From the NCBI RefSeq assembly GCF_001442535.1, contig NZ_CP013141.1, positions 563,196-627,195 on the forward strand: a stretch of DNA of 64,000 bases. The letters run 5' to 3'. This DNA is from Lysobacter antibioticus (lineage in GTDB: Bacteria > Pseudomonadota > Gammaproteobacteria > Xanthomonadales > Xanthomonadaceae). The position numbers and the translations under genes are program-made. Below the pieces are notes generated by a model. It worked only from the letters and a program-made list of their open reading frames with translations. It had not been told where the DNA came from and made no database searches. Below, piece after piece: positions 8,736 through 19,452 of this stretch (position 1 is the stretch's first letter; each line of letters opens with the position of its first letter).

Positions 8736-9356
8736 TTACGCCGCTCCCTTCGGATCAACACCGATGACGATGGTGTTGTCGTTTTCGTAGTAGTGCGGAG
8801 GCACCAGCAGGTTGGTCGGGGCCGGTACGCCCTCGAACACGCGACCGGCCATGTCGAAACGCGACTTGTGGCAGGGGCAGAAATAGCCGCCCTTCCACTC
8901 CGGGTCGAACGCCTCGGGCCGGATCTCGGCCTTCATTTCCGGCGAGCAGCCCAGGTGGGTGCACAGGCCCACCAGCACCGAGATCTCGGGCTTGAGCGAG
9001 CGCAGTTCCGGGCTCTTCTCGCGCACGTAGGCCGGCTGCTGGTCGACGTTCTCGGACTTGGGGTCGCGCAGGCGCCCGTCGAGGGTCGGCAGGATGTCGA
9101 GAATGGCCTTGGAACGCTTGACGATCCAGATCGGCTGACCGCGCCATTCCATGACCAGGCGCTGGCCTTCGGTGAGGGCGCTGATATCGGCAGTCACCGG
9201 AGCGCCGGCGAGCTTGGCGCGCGCGCTGGGGTTCCAGGACTTGATGAAAGGCACCGCGGCAAAGCCGGCGCCCACGGCACCGACCACTGCTGTGGTCGCC
9301 GTCAGGAACCGACGTCGGCCCGTGTTGATAGGATCGTTGACCCCTTGGTTGGCCAT
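8736..9356 (-). CDS. petA: Ubiquinol-cytochrome c reductase, Rieske iron-sulfur subunit
   Basis: A 206-aa Rieske protein. The twin-arginine export/anchor sequence is GRRRFLTATTAVVG. The [2Fe-2S] site is formed by C132-T-H134-L-G-C137 and C160-P-C162-H163. The start at 9356 is chosen because MANQGVNDP gives family length and has GGAG close upstream. It is the first gene of petABC; the operon promoter should lie in the gap to 9771. Confidence 0.97.
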   Translation of the reverse strand: MANQGVNDPINTGRRRFLTATTAVVGAVGAGFAAVPFIKSWNPSARAKLAGAPVTADISALTEGQRLVMEWRGQPIWIVKRSKAILDILPTLDGRLRDPKSENVDQQPAYVREKSPELRSLKPEISVLVGLCTHLGCSPEMKAEIRPEAFDPEWKGGYFCPCHKSRFDMAGRVFEGVPAPTNLLVPPHYYENDNTIVIGVDPKGAA

Positions 9357-9771
9357 CCGGCACTCCGCAAAGCTGCAATTCGAAGTTACGCCGCACCGAC
9401 TGGCGCCAAAGGCGACCACATACCACTGGCGGAAGGCTGGCGGCTCAAAAGACGGGGAAGTGTAGCGGAAGCGTTAAGCGCCCGACAATCCGCCATGACC
9501 GCGGAACGAGGATCAGCGCACGCCTGGAGGCGCCGAATGCCGCTGCGACGGCCTCGCCGGCGCCATTCGGAGGCCGAAAACACCCTCTGCGAGGCCGACA
9601 CGAAGCCGCGGCCGCGCCGGAACGGTGCGCAACGGCAAGCCCGCCGCAGGCTGCGAACGCACGACGACGGCGAGGCCAGCCACGCTGCGGATGAACTCGC
9701 TGCGCTGCGGCTAAGGCGGCTGCGAATGAGCCGGGGAGATGTCGGTTGCGCCGAGGGTTCGGCGCGAGGGT
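9357..9771. other. Gene-free gap between petA and the transglycosylase
   Basis: About 415 bp without a supportable gene. It should contain the promoter of petABC, whose ribosome-binding site is visible just before 9356. A 71-codon reading frame on the minus strand (9386-9601) has no recognisable composition or start context. No repeat or clear terminator was seen. Confidence 0.5.
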
Positions 9772-10782
9772 TCAGCGCGCGACGGTCGCGGCCGACCGGT
9801 AGCGCTCGGCGAGCACGGCCACGCGCTGTACGTAGCGCTGGGTCTCGTTGTAGGGCGGCACGCCCTTGTACTTGTCGACCGCGCCTTCGCCGGCGTTATA
9901 GCCGGCCGCGGCCAAGGTCAGGTTGCCGTTGAAGCGCTTGAGCAGCCAGGCCAGGTACTGCACGCCGCCCTGGATGTTCTGGCCGGCATCGAAGGCGTTG
10001 CCGACCCCGAACCGGCGCGCGGTCGCCGGCATCAGTTGCATCAGCCCCTGCGCGCCGACCCGCGACATGGCATTGGGGTTGTAGGCCGATTCGGCGTGGA
10101 TGATCGCCCGCACGATCGCCTCTTCGACCCCGTGCTGGCGCGCCGCCGCCGCGATCTCGGCCGAGAACGCCTCGGTGTTCAGGCGCAGGGTGCCGAAGTT
10201 GACGCCGGGCCGCGCCGCGCAGGCGAAGCAGCTCTCGATGAAGCTGTAGCGGATGGTCCGCACCGACGAGGCGTTGGCCAGGCCCTTGGGCCGCTTGCTC
10301 GTGTAGTGGCGGACGCCGTCCTTGATATAGGAATAGACCTGCCCCTGCACCAACCGGGTCGGCGCCGCCTGCGGGGCCGCCGGCACCGCGACCACCGGGG
10401 CGATGGCATTGGACGCGACCTGGCCCGGCTCGGCCTTACCCGGCGCGAACGCGGCCGGCCTGAGCCCGGCCGCGGCCATGGTCGCAGCCGCGCCGCTGTA
10501 GGTGGCCGGCGGGTTGTTGTGGATCGAGGCGGGGGCCGAAGTCGCGCTGCCGGAACCGACTCCCCCCATCGCCGGCGGCGCATACGACACTGGGGTCGGG
10601 TTGCGCGGGCGGTTGGGACGGTTGATGTACTGGCCGGCGACCACACAGCTCGCGCCCTTGACCTTCTTGCTGACGTAGCTGCGCTCGCCCGAGGCGCTTT
10701 CGCAGCGGTAAACGGTTCCGGCCACGGCCGGCGCAATGGCCAGCAGGCATACGGTCCCCAGCAGCAGTGAGCTCCCCCTCAT
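9772..10782 (-). CDS. Lytic transglycosylase, SLT domain, with DUF4124-like N-terminus
   Basis: A 336-aa secreted or periplasmic protein. The signal peptide (RGSSLLLGTVCLLAIAPAVAG) is followed by a DUF4124-like segment (TVYRCESASGERSYVSKKVKG). A low-complexity Pro/Ala linker comes next, then a second similar short segment (GQVYSYIKDGVRHYTSKRPKG). The C-terminal goose-lysozyme-type SLT domain (about 206-320) has catalytic Glu231 in IIHAESAYNP, GLMQLMPATARRFG and AAGYNAGEGAV. It should cleave peptidoglycan to 1,6-anhydro products. Start chosen at MRGSS with AGAGGA upstream. Divergent from miaB. Confidence 0.92.
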   Translation of the reverse strand: MRGSSLLLGTVCLLAIAPAVAGTVYRCESASGERSYVSKKVKGASCVVAGQYINRPNRPRNPTPVSYAPPAMGGVGSGSATSAPASIHNNPPATYSGAAATMAAAGLRPAAFAPGKAEPGQVASNAIAPVVAVPAAPQAAPTRLVQGQVYSYIKDGVRHYTSKRPKGLANASSVRTIRYSFIESCFACAARPGVNFGTLRLNTEAFSAEIAAAARQHGVEEAIVRAIIHAESAYNPNAMSRVGAQGLMQLMPATARRFGVGNAFDAGQNIQGGVQYLAWLLKRFNGNLTLAAAGYNAGEGAVDKYKGVPPYNETQRYVQRVAVLAERYRSAATVAR

Positions 10783-10938
10783 GGGCGGGAGTGTCCTCTG
10801 CCGAGCCGGCGCTGCCAAGTCCTTGATACAGAAACGTGACGCCCGGCGCGGCTCGGACCCGCGAAAGCCGGCTTGGGGCTAAACTGGCGCCCCTTCCGGC
10901 GCGGATTAACCGCCGCCCTTCCCGGACCCGGACTACCC

Positions 10939-12402
10939 ATGACCGACCTGCATCCCCTGCCCACGGCTCCGGCCGCCGGGTCAGCTTCCCCGCCCGCCAC
11001 CGGCGCGCCGGGAGCGAAAAAGCTGTTCATCGAGACCCACGGTTGCCAGATGAACGAGTACGACTCGGCCAAGATGGCCGACGTACTCGCCGCCAGCGAC
11101 GGCCTCGAACTGACCCAGGACGTGAGCGAAGCCGACGTCATCCTGATCAACACCTGCTCGATCCGCGAGAAGGCGCAGGAAAAGGTGTTCAGCCGGCTCG
11201 GCCGCTGGAAGCAGCACAAGCAGGGCGGCCGCCCGGTCATCATCGGGGTCGGCGGCTGCGTGGCGTCGCAGGAAGGCGCGGCGATCGTCAAGCGCGCGCC
11301 CTACGTCGACCTGGTGTTCGGCCCGCAGACCCTGCACCGCCTGCCCGAGATGATCCGCGCCAAGCGCGAGACCGGCCTGCCGCAGGTCGACATCAGCTTC
11401 CCCGAGATCGAGAAGTTCGACCGCCTGCCCGAGCCGCGCGCCGAAGGCCCGAGCGCCTTCGTCTCGATCATGGAAGGCTGCAGCAAGTACTGTTCGTTCT
11501 GCGTGGTGCCCTACACCCGCGGCGAAGAAGTCAGCCGCCCGTTCGAAGACGTGCTGGTCGAGGTGGCGCAGTTGGCCGCCCAGGGCGTGCGCGAGATCAA
11601 CCTGCTCGGCCAGAACGTCAACGCCTATCGCGGGCCGATCGCTGGCGAGAGCGGGGGCGGCGAAGACGGCGCCGGCCACGACCGCGCCGAGCCGGAAGTC
11701 GCCGACCTCGGCCTGCTGATCCGCACCATCGCCGAAATCGACGGCATCGACCGCATCCGCTTCACCACCTCGCATCCGCTGGAGTTCAGCGATTCGCTGA
11801 TCGAGGCCTATCGCGACGTACCGCAGCTGGCCAATTACCTGCATCTGCCGGTGCAGGCCGGCAGCGACCGCATCCTGGCAGCGATGAAGCGCGGCTACAC
11901 CGCGCTGGAATTCAAGCAGAAGATCCGCAAGCTGCGCGCCGTGCGTCCGGACATCTCGGTGTCCTCGGACTTCATCGTCGGCTTCCCCGGCGAGACCGAA
12001 GCCGACTTCGACAAGACCATGAAGCTGATCGAGGACGTCGGTTTCGACCAGTCCTTCTCCTTCATCTATTCGCGCCGCCCCGGCACCCCCGCGGCCGATC
12101 TCGAAGACAGCGTCGGCGACGCCGAAAAGCATGCGCGCCTGACCCGCCTGCAGGCCGCGATCAACGCCAACGCCATGCGCATTTCCGAGGCCATGGTCGG
12201 CAGCGTCCAGCGCGTGCTGGTCGAAGGCCCCTCGCGCCGCGACCCGAACGAGCTGACCGGCAAGACCGAGAACATGCGTTCGGTGAACTTCGCCGCGCCG
12301 GCGCGCCTGATCGGCGGCTTCGTCGACGTGCTGATCACCGAGGCCATGGCCAACTCGCTGCGCGGCCGTGTCGTCGTGGACGACGGCCGAGCCGCCGCCT
12401 GA
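10939..12402 (+). CDS. miaB: tRNA-2-methylthio-N6-dimethylallyladenosine synthase MiaB
   Basis: A 487-aa radical-SAM methylthiotransferase that adds the 2-methylthio group to i6A37 in tRNA. The N-terminal UPF0004 domain binds the auxiliary 4Fe-4S cluster through C36, C73 and C107. The radical-SAM cluster is C181-x3-C185-x2-C188 (GCSKYCSFC), and a C-terminal TRAM domain ends the protein. Between NVNAYRGP and [10 protein letters not shown] there is a Gly/Asp/Glu-rich insertion of ~20 residues. In many proteobacteria miaB is followed by phoH-ybeY-corC; here those genes begin 15 kb downstream. Confidence 0.97.
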   Translation: MTDLHPLPTAPAAGSASPPATGAPGAKKLFIETHGCQMNEYDSAKMADVLAASDGLELTQDVSEADVILINTCSIREKAQEKVFSRLGRWKQHKQGGRPVIIGVGGCVASQEGAAIVKRAPYVDLVFGPQTLHRLPEMIRAKRETGLPQVDISFPEIEKFDRLPEPRAEGPSAFVSIMEGCSKYCSFCVVPYTRGEEVSRPFEDVLVEVAQLAAQGVREINLLGQNVNAYRGPIAGESGGGEDGAGHDRAEPEVADLGLLIRTIAEIDGIDRIRFTTSHPLEFSDSLIEAYRDVPQLANYLHLPVQAGSDRILAAMKRGYTALEFKQKIRKLRAVRPDISVSSDFIVGFPGETEADFDKTMKLIEDVGFDQSFSFIYSRRPGTPAADLEDSVGDAEKHARLTRLQAAINANAMRISEAMVGSVQRVLVEGPSRRDPNELTGKTENMRSVNFAAPARLIGGFVDVLITEAMANSLRGRVVVDDGRAAA

Positions 12403-12420
12403 CCCCGCAACGGAGCCCGC

Positions 12421-12915
12421 ATGGACCGCGACTTCATCATCCGAGAACTGGCCGCCGAGGAATTCGAACGCGTCTGGCCGATCTTCCGCGAAGTGCTCGC
12501 GCGCGGCGAAAGCTACAACTACCCGGCCGAGCTCTCGATGGAGCGCGCCCAGGAGATGTGGACCTCGCCGCCCTACCGCACCTTCATCGCCGAGGCCGAC
12601 GGCGAGACCCTGGGCTGCTACAAGCTCGGCCCCAACCAGCCCGGCCGCGGCGATCACATCGCCAACGCCAGCTACATGGTCGCCGAGCGCGCCTGGGGCC
12701 AGGGCGTCGGCTCGGCGCTGTGCGCGCATTCGCTGGAGCAGGCGCGCGAAGCCGGTTTCGCGGCGATGCAGTTCAACTACGTGGTCAGCAGCAACGCCGC
12801 CGCCGTGCACCTGTGGCTCAAGCACGGCTTCGAGATCGTCGGCCGCGTGCCCAACGCCTTCCGCCATGTCTCGCTGGGCCTGGTCGACGTATTCGTGATG
12901 CATCGGCCGTTGTGA
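12421..12915 (+). CDS. GNAT family N-acetyltransferase
   Basis: A 164-aa single-domain GNAT enzyme that should transfer an acetyl group from acetyl-CoA to an amine. Motif A is visible as ASYMVAERAWGQGVGSALCAHSL (acetyl-CoA pyrophosphate loop), followed by FNYVVSSNAAAVHLWLKHGFEIVGRVP (motif B). The substrate is unknown. It is 18 bp downstream of miaB with GGAG before its ATG, so probably cotranscribed. Confidence 0.9.
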   Translation: MDRDFIIRELAAEEFERVWPIFREVLARGESYNYPAELSMERAQEMWTSPPYRTFIAEADGETLGCYKLGPNQPGRGDHIANASYMVAERAWGQGVGSALCAHSLEQAREAGFAAMQFNYVVSSNAAAVHLWLKHGFEIVGRVPNAFRHVSLGLVDVFVMHRPL

Positions 12916-13331
12916 GACGGGGATTGGTTGAAGCGGGAATGGGGAATGGGGAATCGTAAGAGCGGTGGCGGGTCGCAGCGCTGACGCGGTGCGCGCCTTG
13001 CTTGTCCCCCTCTGATCGCGCTCTTACTCGCCCATCGCGCCTTCCCGCTCATCGCGTCCTGCCCGCGCTTGGCTGCTTCGTCGAGCGCTTGGCCTTCCGC
13101 CTCGCCGCGTCCCTGCCTGCCGTCGTTCCCGCGAAGGCGGGAATCCAGGGCCTTTCGTGCGAGAACGCTCGAGGTCTGCAGATACGCACCTTCGGAAACG
13201 ACATACCGGAGCGAAGACACTGAAAGCGCTCTCCCGCGGACATTCGCCTCCGCCGTAGTAAAACGGAGCACGCTCTTACGGCCATCACATGGGTCGGCGG
13301 CGTACGACTCCGCGCGCGCCGCGCCGGCCAG
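12916..13331. repeat. Intergenic region with a dispersed palindrome
   Basis: About 415 bp without a gene between the GNAT gene and the convergent DUF1501 gene. At 13121-13150 lies a TTCCCGCGAAGGCGGGAATC palindrome, a type of short repeat widespread in proteobacterial genomes. Just after the GNAT stop there is a direct repeat of GGGAATG (12940-12955). Nothing else was recognised. Confidence 0.6.
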
Positions 13332-14726
13332 CTAAGCCATAAATCCGAGATTGCGCGAGTTGAAATTGCCCAGATTCGGGAAGATCAAATCCAACTCGCT
13401 GTCGCCCACCCCGAACCACCGCGCCAGGGTCGCCCCGTACTGATCCACCGAGGTGGTCGGAATGATCTGGCCCCAACCGGCGTCGTCGTCGCCGCCGTTG
13501 ATCAGGGTCGGCATGGCGCCGAAGAATCGCCCGCCGCGCACCGCGCCGCCGACGACGAAGTGATGACCGCCCCAGCCGTGATCGGAGCCGTCGCCGTTGG
13601 ACGACAAGGTACGGCCGAAATCCGAGGCGGTGAACGCGGTGACCTTGTCGGCCACGCCGAGTTCGCCGGTGGCCGCGTGGAAAGCGGTCATCGCCTGCGA
13701 CAGCCGCGCCAGCAAGCCCGGCTGATCGCCGAGCAGGCTGTCGTGGTGGTCGAATCCGCCCATCGACACGAAAAACACCTGCCGCTTCAGCCCCAACACC
13801 TCGCGCACCTTGATCAGCCGCGCCACCATCTGCAACTGGTTGCCCAGGTCGGATTCGGGAAACGCAGTCTGCAACGGCGCCGAGGCCTCCAGCGCCATCG
13901 CCACCGCCGAGGCGTTCTCCCTCGCGCGGCGGAACGCGCCGGCGTAACTGCGCCCGAACACGTGCGATTGCGCGCCCGGCGCCATCAACTGCAGAAAAGC
14001 CCGGCGGCTGTCTTCGTCCCACTCGAAACGGCTGAACTGGCGCGGACCGTCGTTGCCGATCACGTACTGGCTGGACTGGCTCGCGCGCTGCAGGATGCTT
14101 TCGGTGTTCAGCGATACCGACATCGGAATGTAGGCGTCGGGATTGGCGTCGCGCAGCAGGTCGGCGATATGCCCGGCCCACCCGTAGCCGCGACCCTCGC
14201 CAGTACGCGAGACCTGCCAGTACTGTTGCTGGTCGTTGTGCGAGAACAATTGCGGCGGCAATTCGACCGTGTGATTGAGGTAGTCGGCCTTGCTGGTCGG
14301 CCGGATCAGGGTGCCGACATTGCCCAGCACCGCCGCCTGCCCGCTGTTGAACAAGCCTTGCAGGCCGCCCATGCCGACCAAGTCCTGATCGGTAGTGCAG
14401 GCCTGCAAACCGTACTCGGCGCCGTCCGAAGCGCCGCCGCCGGCTTGCGCGACCAAGGGCAGCAGTCGGTTCTGTTCGACCGCCAGGGTAGCGCGCGCGG
14501 TCCGGTACTGCCGATAGTGAGCGTCGTCGCGCGGCACGATCATGTTCAACGAATCGTTGCCGCCGAACAGGAACACGCAGACCAAGGCCTTGTAATCGTC
14601 GAAGCGCGACGGCCCGTAGGCGTTGGCGGCCGCCTGCGCCAGACGCAGGTTGCCGAGCGCGGAGTACAGGCCGGCGCCGCCGAGCGCGGCGCAGATCGTG
14701 TTGCTCAAGAATTGCCGACGTTTCAT
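13332..14726 (-). CDS. DUF1501 domain-containing protein
   Basis: A 464-aa exported protein of the DUF1501 family. The N-terminus MKRRQFLSNTICAALGG...AQA is a twin-arginine-like signal. Family segments include VCVFLFGGNDSLNMIVP, VFFVSMGGFDHHDSLLGDQPGLL, VTAFTASDFGRTLSSNGDGSDHGWGGHHFVVGG and the C-terminal GQIIPTTSVDQYGATLARWFG. Homologues are sulfatase/phosphatase-like in fold but unassigned in function. The 23-bp gap after the DUF1800 gene and GGAGAGAG before the ATG indicate an operon; these families commonly occur as a pair. Confidence 0.93.
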   Translation of the reverse strand: MKRRQFLSNTICAALGGAGLYSALGNLRLAQAAANAYGPSRFDDYKALVCVFLFGGNDSLNMIVPRDDAHYRQYRTARATLAVEQNRLLPLVAQAGGGASDGAEYGLQACTTDQDLVGMGGLQGLFNSGQAAVLGNVGTLIRPTSKADYLNHTVELPPQLFSHNDQQQYWQVSRTGEGRGYGWAGHIADLLRDANPDAYIPMSVSLNTESILQRASQSSQYVIGNDGPRQFSRFEWDEDSRRAFLQLMAPGAQSHVFGRSYAGAFRRARENASAVAMALEASAPLQTAFPESDLGNQLQMVARLIKVREVLGLKRQVFFVSMGGFDHHDSLLGDQPGLLARLSQAMTAFHAATGELGVADKVTAFTASDFGRTLSSNGDGSDHGWGGHHFVVGGAVRGGRFFGAMPTLINGGDDDAGWGQIIPTTSVDQYGATLARWFGVGDSELDLIFPNLGNFNSRNLGFMA

Positions 14727-14749
14727 GGATGCTCTCTCCGTATTCCTGC

Positions 14750-16576
<1,827 letters not shown>

Positions 16577-16638
16577 TGCAGGCCCCCGAGGCTGGCTATT
16601 CGGGAGCGATGCTAGGGCCGGCACAGGCGATAAAGTTT

Positions 16639-16690
16639 GATTGCCAACACGCTTCCAATTGGAATCACGGTGAAATCCGGATTGACAATC
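16639..16690. promoter_or_regulatory. Palindromic region upstream of the DUF1800 gene
   Basis: A perfect 12-bp palindrome TTCCAATTGGAA (16653-16664) lies between GATTGCCAA (16639-16647) and TTGACAATC (16682-16690), which are themselves inverted copies with one mismatch. This nested dyad is 60-115 bp before the DUF1800 start in AT-richer sequence, as expected for an operator. The regulator is unknown. Confidence 0.45.
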
Positions 16691-16731
16691 ACGGAATTAC
16701 GACTCCGCTACAATCGTCATCGGCGTTGCAT

Positions 16732-16815
16732 GATCGCGGCGAGCCAGACGTCGAGCACCTTGCCCTTGACCGGCATATCGAACAGCCACAGACCCAGCAC
16801 GATTACCCCCGTCGC
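16732..16815 (-). pseudogene. Remnant of an ABC-2 type permease gene
   Basis: About 83 bases match the intact permease gene at 19777-19859 at roughly 70 or more positions, then similarity stops abruptly. Read on the minus strand, the fragment gives LGLWLFDMPVKGKVLDVWLAAI versus LGLWLFDVPIKGSVLDVYLAAI in the intact protein. Most differences are synonymous or conservative, so it derives from a functional paralogue and not from a recent copy. It lies ~30 bp beyond the stop of the amidohydrolase gene. Confidence 0.8.
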
Positions 16816-16847
16816 CCCCTCGTCCGCCCGAACGACGGGCGGAACCA

Positions 16848-18524
16848 TCACGGCGCGAATCGCTCGGCGCGCCACACCGGCTTGCCATCGACGTGGGTCG
16901 CCAGCACCGTAAGCTTGCGCAACTCGCGCGGATCGATCGCTAGCGGATCCTGCTTGAGCACGACGAAGTCGGCGCGCTTGCCGACCGCCAGGCTGCCGAC
17001 TTCGGTTTCGGCGAAACCGGCATAGGCCGCATCCAGAGTGAAGCCGCGCAGCGCCTCGAACGCGGTCAGCTTTTCTTGCGGATGCCAGCCACCGGCCGGT
17101 TGGCCGGCGCCGTCGCTGCGGGTGACCGCGGCATACAGGCCCAGGCGCGGATCGACCGATTCGACCGGAAAGTCGGAGCCCAGGGCCAGGCGCGCACCGC
17201 TGTCGCGCAGCTGCCGCCAGGCATAAGCGCCAACGACGCGATGCGGACCGATGCGGTGTTCCGCCCAGGGCATATCGCTGGTGGCATGGGTCGGCTGCAT
17301 CGCCGCGATCACCTGCAGCGCGGCCAGCCGCGGCAGGTCTTGCGGCGCGAGAATCTGCGCATGCTCGATGCGCCAGCGATGATCGCTGCGCTGGGCATCG
17401 CCCCCCAAGGCCTGCTCGTACAGGTCCAGCACCTGGCGGTTGCCGCGGTCGCCGATGCCGTGGGTCGCGACCTGCACACCGCAACGCTTCGCCTTGGCGA
17501 TCGCCGCGCCCATCGCCTGCGGCGTCATCCGCAGCAGGCCGCGGTTGCCGGCCTCGTCGCTGTAGTCCTCGAGCATGGCCGCACCGCGGCTGCCGAGCGC
17601 GCCGTCGGCATACAGTTTGACGGTGCGCATGCGCAGACGCCCGCCCGGATGCTGATACAGGCCGTCGCGGCACAGGTACTCCAGGGCATCGCCGTCGCCG
17701 GCGGCGAACGCGGTGATGCGTAGCGGCAGCGCGCCGCGTTCGGCGAGGCTTTCATAGCCGCGCAATTGCTCGAGGTTGACGCCGGCATCGTGAACGCCGG
17801 TCAAGCCATGCGCGACCGCCTCCTGCATCGCCAGGATCAGGGCGCGCTCGGCGCTGGCCGCGTCGAGCGGCGGCCGCGATTTGTCGATCAAGGCCATCGC
17901 ATCGTCGATGAAGATGCCGTTGGGCCGCCCCTGCGCATCGCGCAGGATCTTGCCGCCCTCGGGTTGCCAGTCGCCGGACAGATCGCGCGCGATCGCCCGC
18001 ATCGCCGCGCTGTTGCCCCAACCGGCATGGCCGTCGATGCGCTGCAGCCAGACCGGGCGATCGGGGAACTCGGCGTCCAGATCGGCCGCACTCGGGAAGC
18101 CCGGATCGGGCCAATCGTTCTGGTCCCAACCGGCGCCGATCAGCCATTGCCCGGGCGCCAATCGCTTGGCGTGATCGCGCAGGCGTTGCAGCACCTCCTG
18201 CTTGCTGCGGGTGCCGACCAGGTCGGCGCCGAGCTTGTTCAAGCCGAGCTCGAGCATGTGGGCATGGGAGTCGATCAGCCCCGGAATCACCGTCGCATCG
18301 CCGGCATCGACCCGCTGCGCCCGCGGATAGCGCCGCAGCAATTCGGCGCGGGCGCCGAGCGCAAGGATCTTGCCCTGCTCGTCGAAGGCCATCGCCTCGG
18401 CGCGCGGTTGCGCGGAGTCGAGGGTATGGATGCGCGCGGCGGTAAGGACACTGACCTCGGCCGCGGCCGCCGGCAGCGACAGGACTGCGCACAAGCTCGG
18501 AATCAGATATCGCAGACGGCGCAT
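16848..18524 (-). CDS. Amidohydrolase family protein (YtcJ-like), exported
   Basis: A 558-aa metal-dependent hydrolase of the Amidohydro_3/YtcJ type with a Sec signal (LIPSLCAVLSLPAAAAE). Metal-site and fold markers are PGLIDSHAHMLELG near the N-terminus, VKLYADGALGSRGAAML (the usual region of the metal-bridging Lys), VATHGIGDRGNRQVLDLY, WRIEHAQIL and LALGSDFPVESVDPRLGLYAAVTR with the catalytic Asp. C-terminal VGSLAVGKRADFVVL is standard for the family. The substrate is unknown; such proteins usually hydrolyse amides or related bonds. It separates the exporter operon from a permease remnant. Confidence 0.92.
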   Translation of the reverse strand: MRRLRYLIPSLCAVLSLPAAAAEVSVLTAARIHTLDSAQPRAEAMAFDEQGKILALGARAELLRRYPRAQRVDAGDATVIPGLIDSHAHMLELGLNKLGADLVGTRSKQEVLQRLRDHAKRLAPGQWLIGAGWDQNDWPDPGFPSAADLDAEFPDRPVWLQRIDGHAGWGNSAAMRAIARDLSGDWQPEGGKILRDAQGRPNGIFIDDAMALIDKSRPPLDAASAERALILAMQEAVAHGLTGVHDAGVNLEQLRGYESLAERGALPLRITAFAAGDGDALEYLCRDGLYQHPGGRLRMRTVKLYADGALGSRGAAMLEDYSDEAGNRGLLRMTPQAMGAAIAKAKRCGVQVATHGIGDRGNRQVLDLYEQALGGDAQRSDHRWRIEHAQILAPQDLPRLAALQVIAAMQPTHATSDMPWAEHRIGPHRVVGAYAWRQLRDSGARLALGSDFPVESVDPRLGLYAAVTRSDGAGQPAGGWHPQEKLTAFEALRGFTLDAAYAGFAETEVGSLAVGKRADFVVLKQDPLAIDPRELRKLTVLATHVDGKPVWRAERFAP

Positions 18525-18657
18525 CGCATTCCCCGACCCGGACCGAAGCGGCGAATGTGCGAGAAACCGGGCATCTGGCGCAAGGGCCTGAGGCACAGGT
18601 CACGGTTTTCCGCGCAGCCCGGGGGGCATCGCCCCGCCTGGCAGCGACCGCCGCATG

Positions 18658-18692
<35 letters not shown>

Positions 18693-18723
18693 GATTTTGA
18701 TTTGCCGCTTTGCCGGCCAAGTG

Positions 18724-19160
18724 GAGACCCGGAGGGCGGCGCACAGGACGTGCGCCGTTTTTCGATAGGACAAGGATGTCCTATCGAAAAATCCCGACGC
18801 GGGCATCGCACTCGTGGCCTGTGCCCTTGCAAGGAGAGCCCTTTTCTTTGGTTACTTTTCTTTTGTTGCTTATGACAAAAGAAAGTAACCCGGCCGCGTT
18901 AGCGAACGGAAGCTCTGCACTTGCTTGAGGCTTCTAAAGAAACAAGATCAAACGCTAAAAGCTTCCGCCACTAAAGCGGCGGGTTACTTTCTTTTGTCAT
19001 AAGCAACAAAAGAAAGCTAACCAAAGAAGTTGCTTTTCTTTGAATCACAAGCCCGCACGAGCGATGCCAACGCAGGGCTTTTTCATACGGGACATCCCTG
19101 TCCCGATGAAAAACGGCGTGCATCCCTGCGCGCCGCCCTCCGGGTCTCCTATTGCCTTCG
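18724..19160. repeat. Two head-to-head copies of a ~200-bp composite repeat
   Basis: Copy 1 (about 18724-18925, plus) runs from GACCCGGAGGGCGGC through a long hairpin (TTTTTCGATAGGACA / TGTCCTATCGAAAAA) to AAAGAAAGTAACCCGGCCGC. Copy 2 (about 18943-19160) is its diverged reverse complement, so the two face each other across ~20 bp. Further copies lie at ~23572-23775 (plus) and ~36673-36897 (minus). The sequence has no coding signature; short reading frames inside it recur with every copy and are likely spurious. Confidence 0.9.
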
Positions 19161-19186
19161 CCAGTGCTCGGCGACGCACAGCAACA

Positions 19187-19234
<48 letters not shown>

Positions 19235-19246
19235 ATGCTGCTTCGG

Positions 19247-19329
19247 GTAGGAGCGGCGCAAGCCGCGACCACGACAATGATGAGTCTGCGTCGCCGCATG
19301 AGAGAGGTCGCGACTCACGCCGCTCCTAC
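19247..19329. repeat. Inverted pair of REP-like palindromes
   Basis: A forward GGAGCGGCGCAAGCCGC repeat (19247-19270) and a diverged reverse copy (19306-19329) flank 35 bp. They lie ~120 bp beyond the stop of the ABC permease gene and may act as its terminator or mRNA 3' stabiliser. Confidence 0.8.
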
Positions 19330-19452
19330 AGGGCAACCGCCGACGCCGCGAGATGAGGGCGGCACGCTTGCGGCCTAACGGCCAGCTTGGGCTGGGCTGG
19401 GCTGGGTTGGGCTGCACAAAAGGCCATCGAAGCCTGTACTCGCCTCGCCCCG

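Noticed and set aside
9386..9601. 71-codon minus-strand frame between petA and the transglycosylase
   Set aside because: No ribosome-binding site, no hydrophobic or catalytic pattern, and Arg/Ser-rich composition typical of chance frames.
18710..18928. Small frames inside the composite repeat (e.g. MSYRKIPTRASHSWPVPLQG)
   Set aside because: The same peptides arise from every repeat copy on either strand; they follow the repeat, not coding selection.
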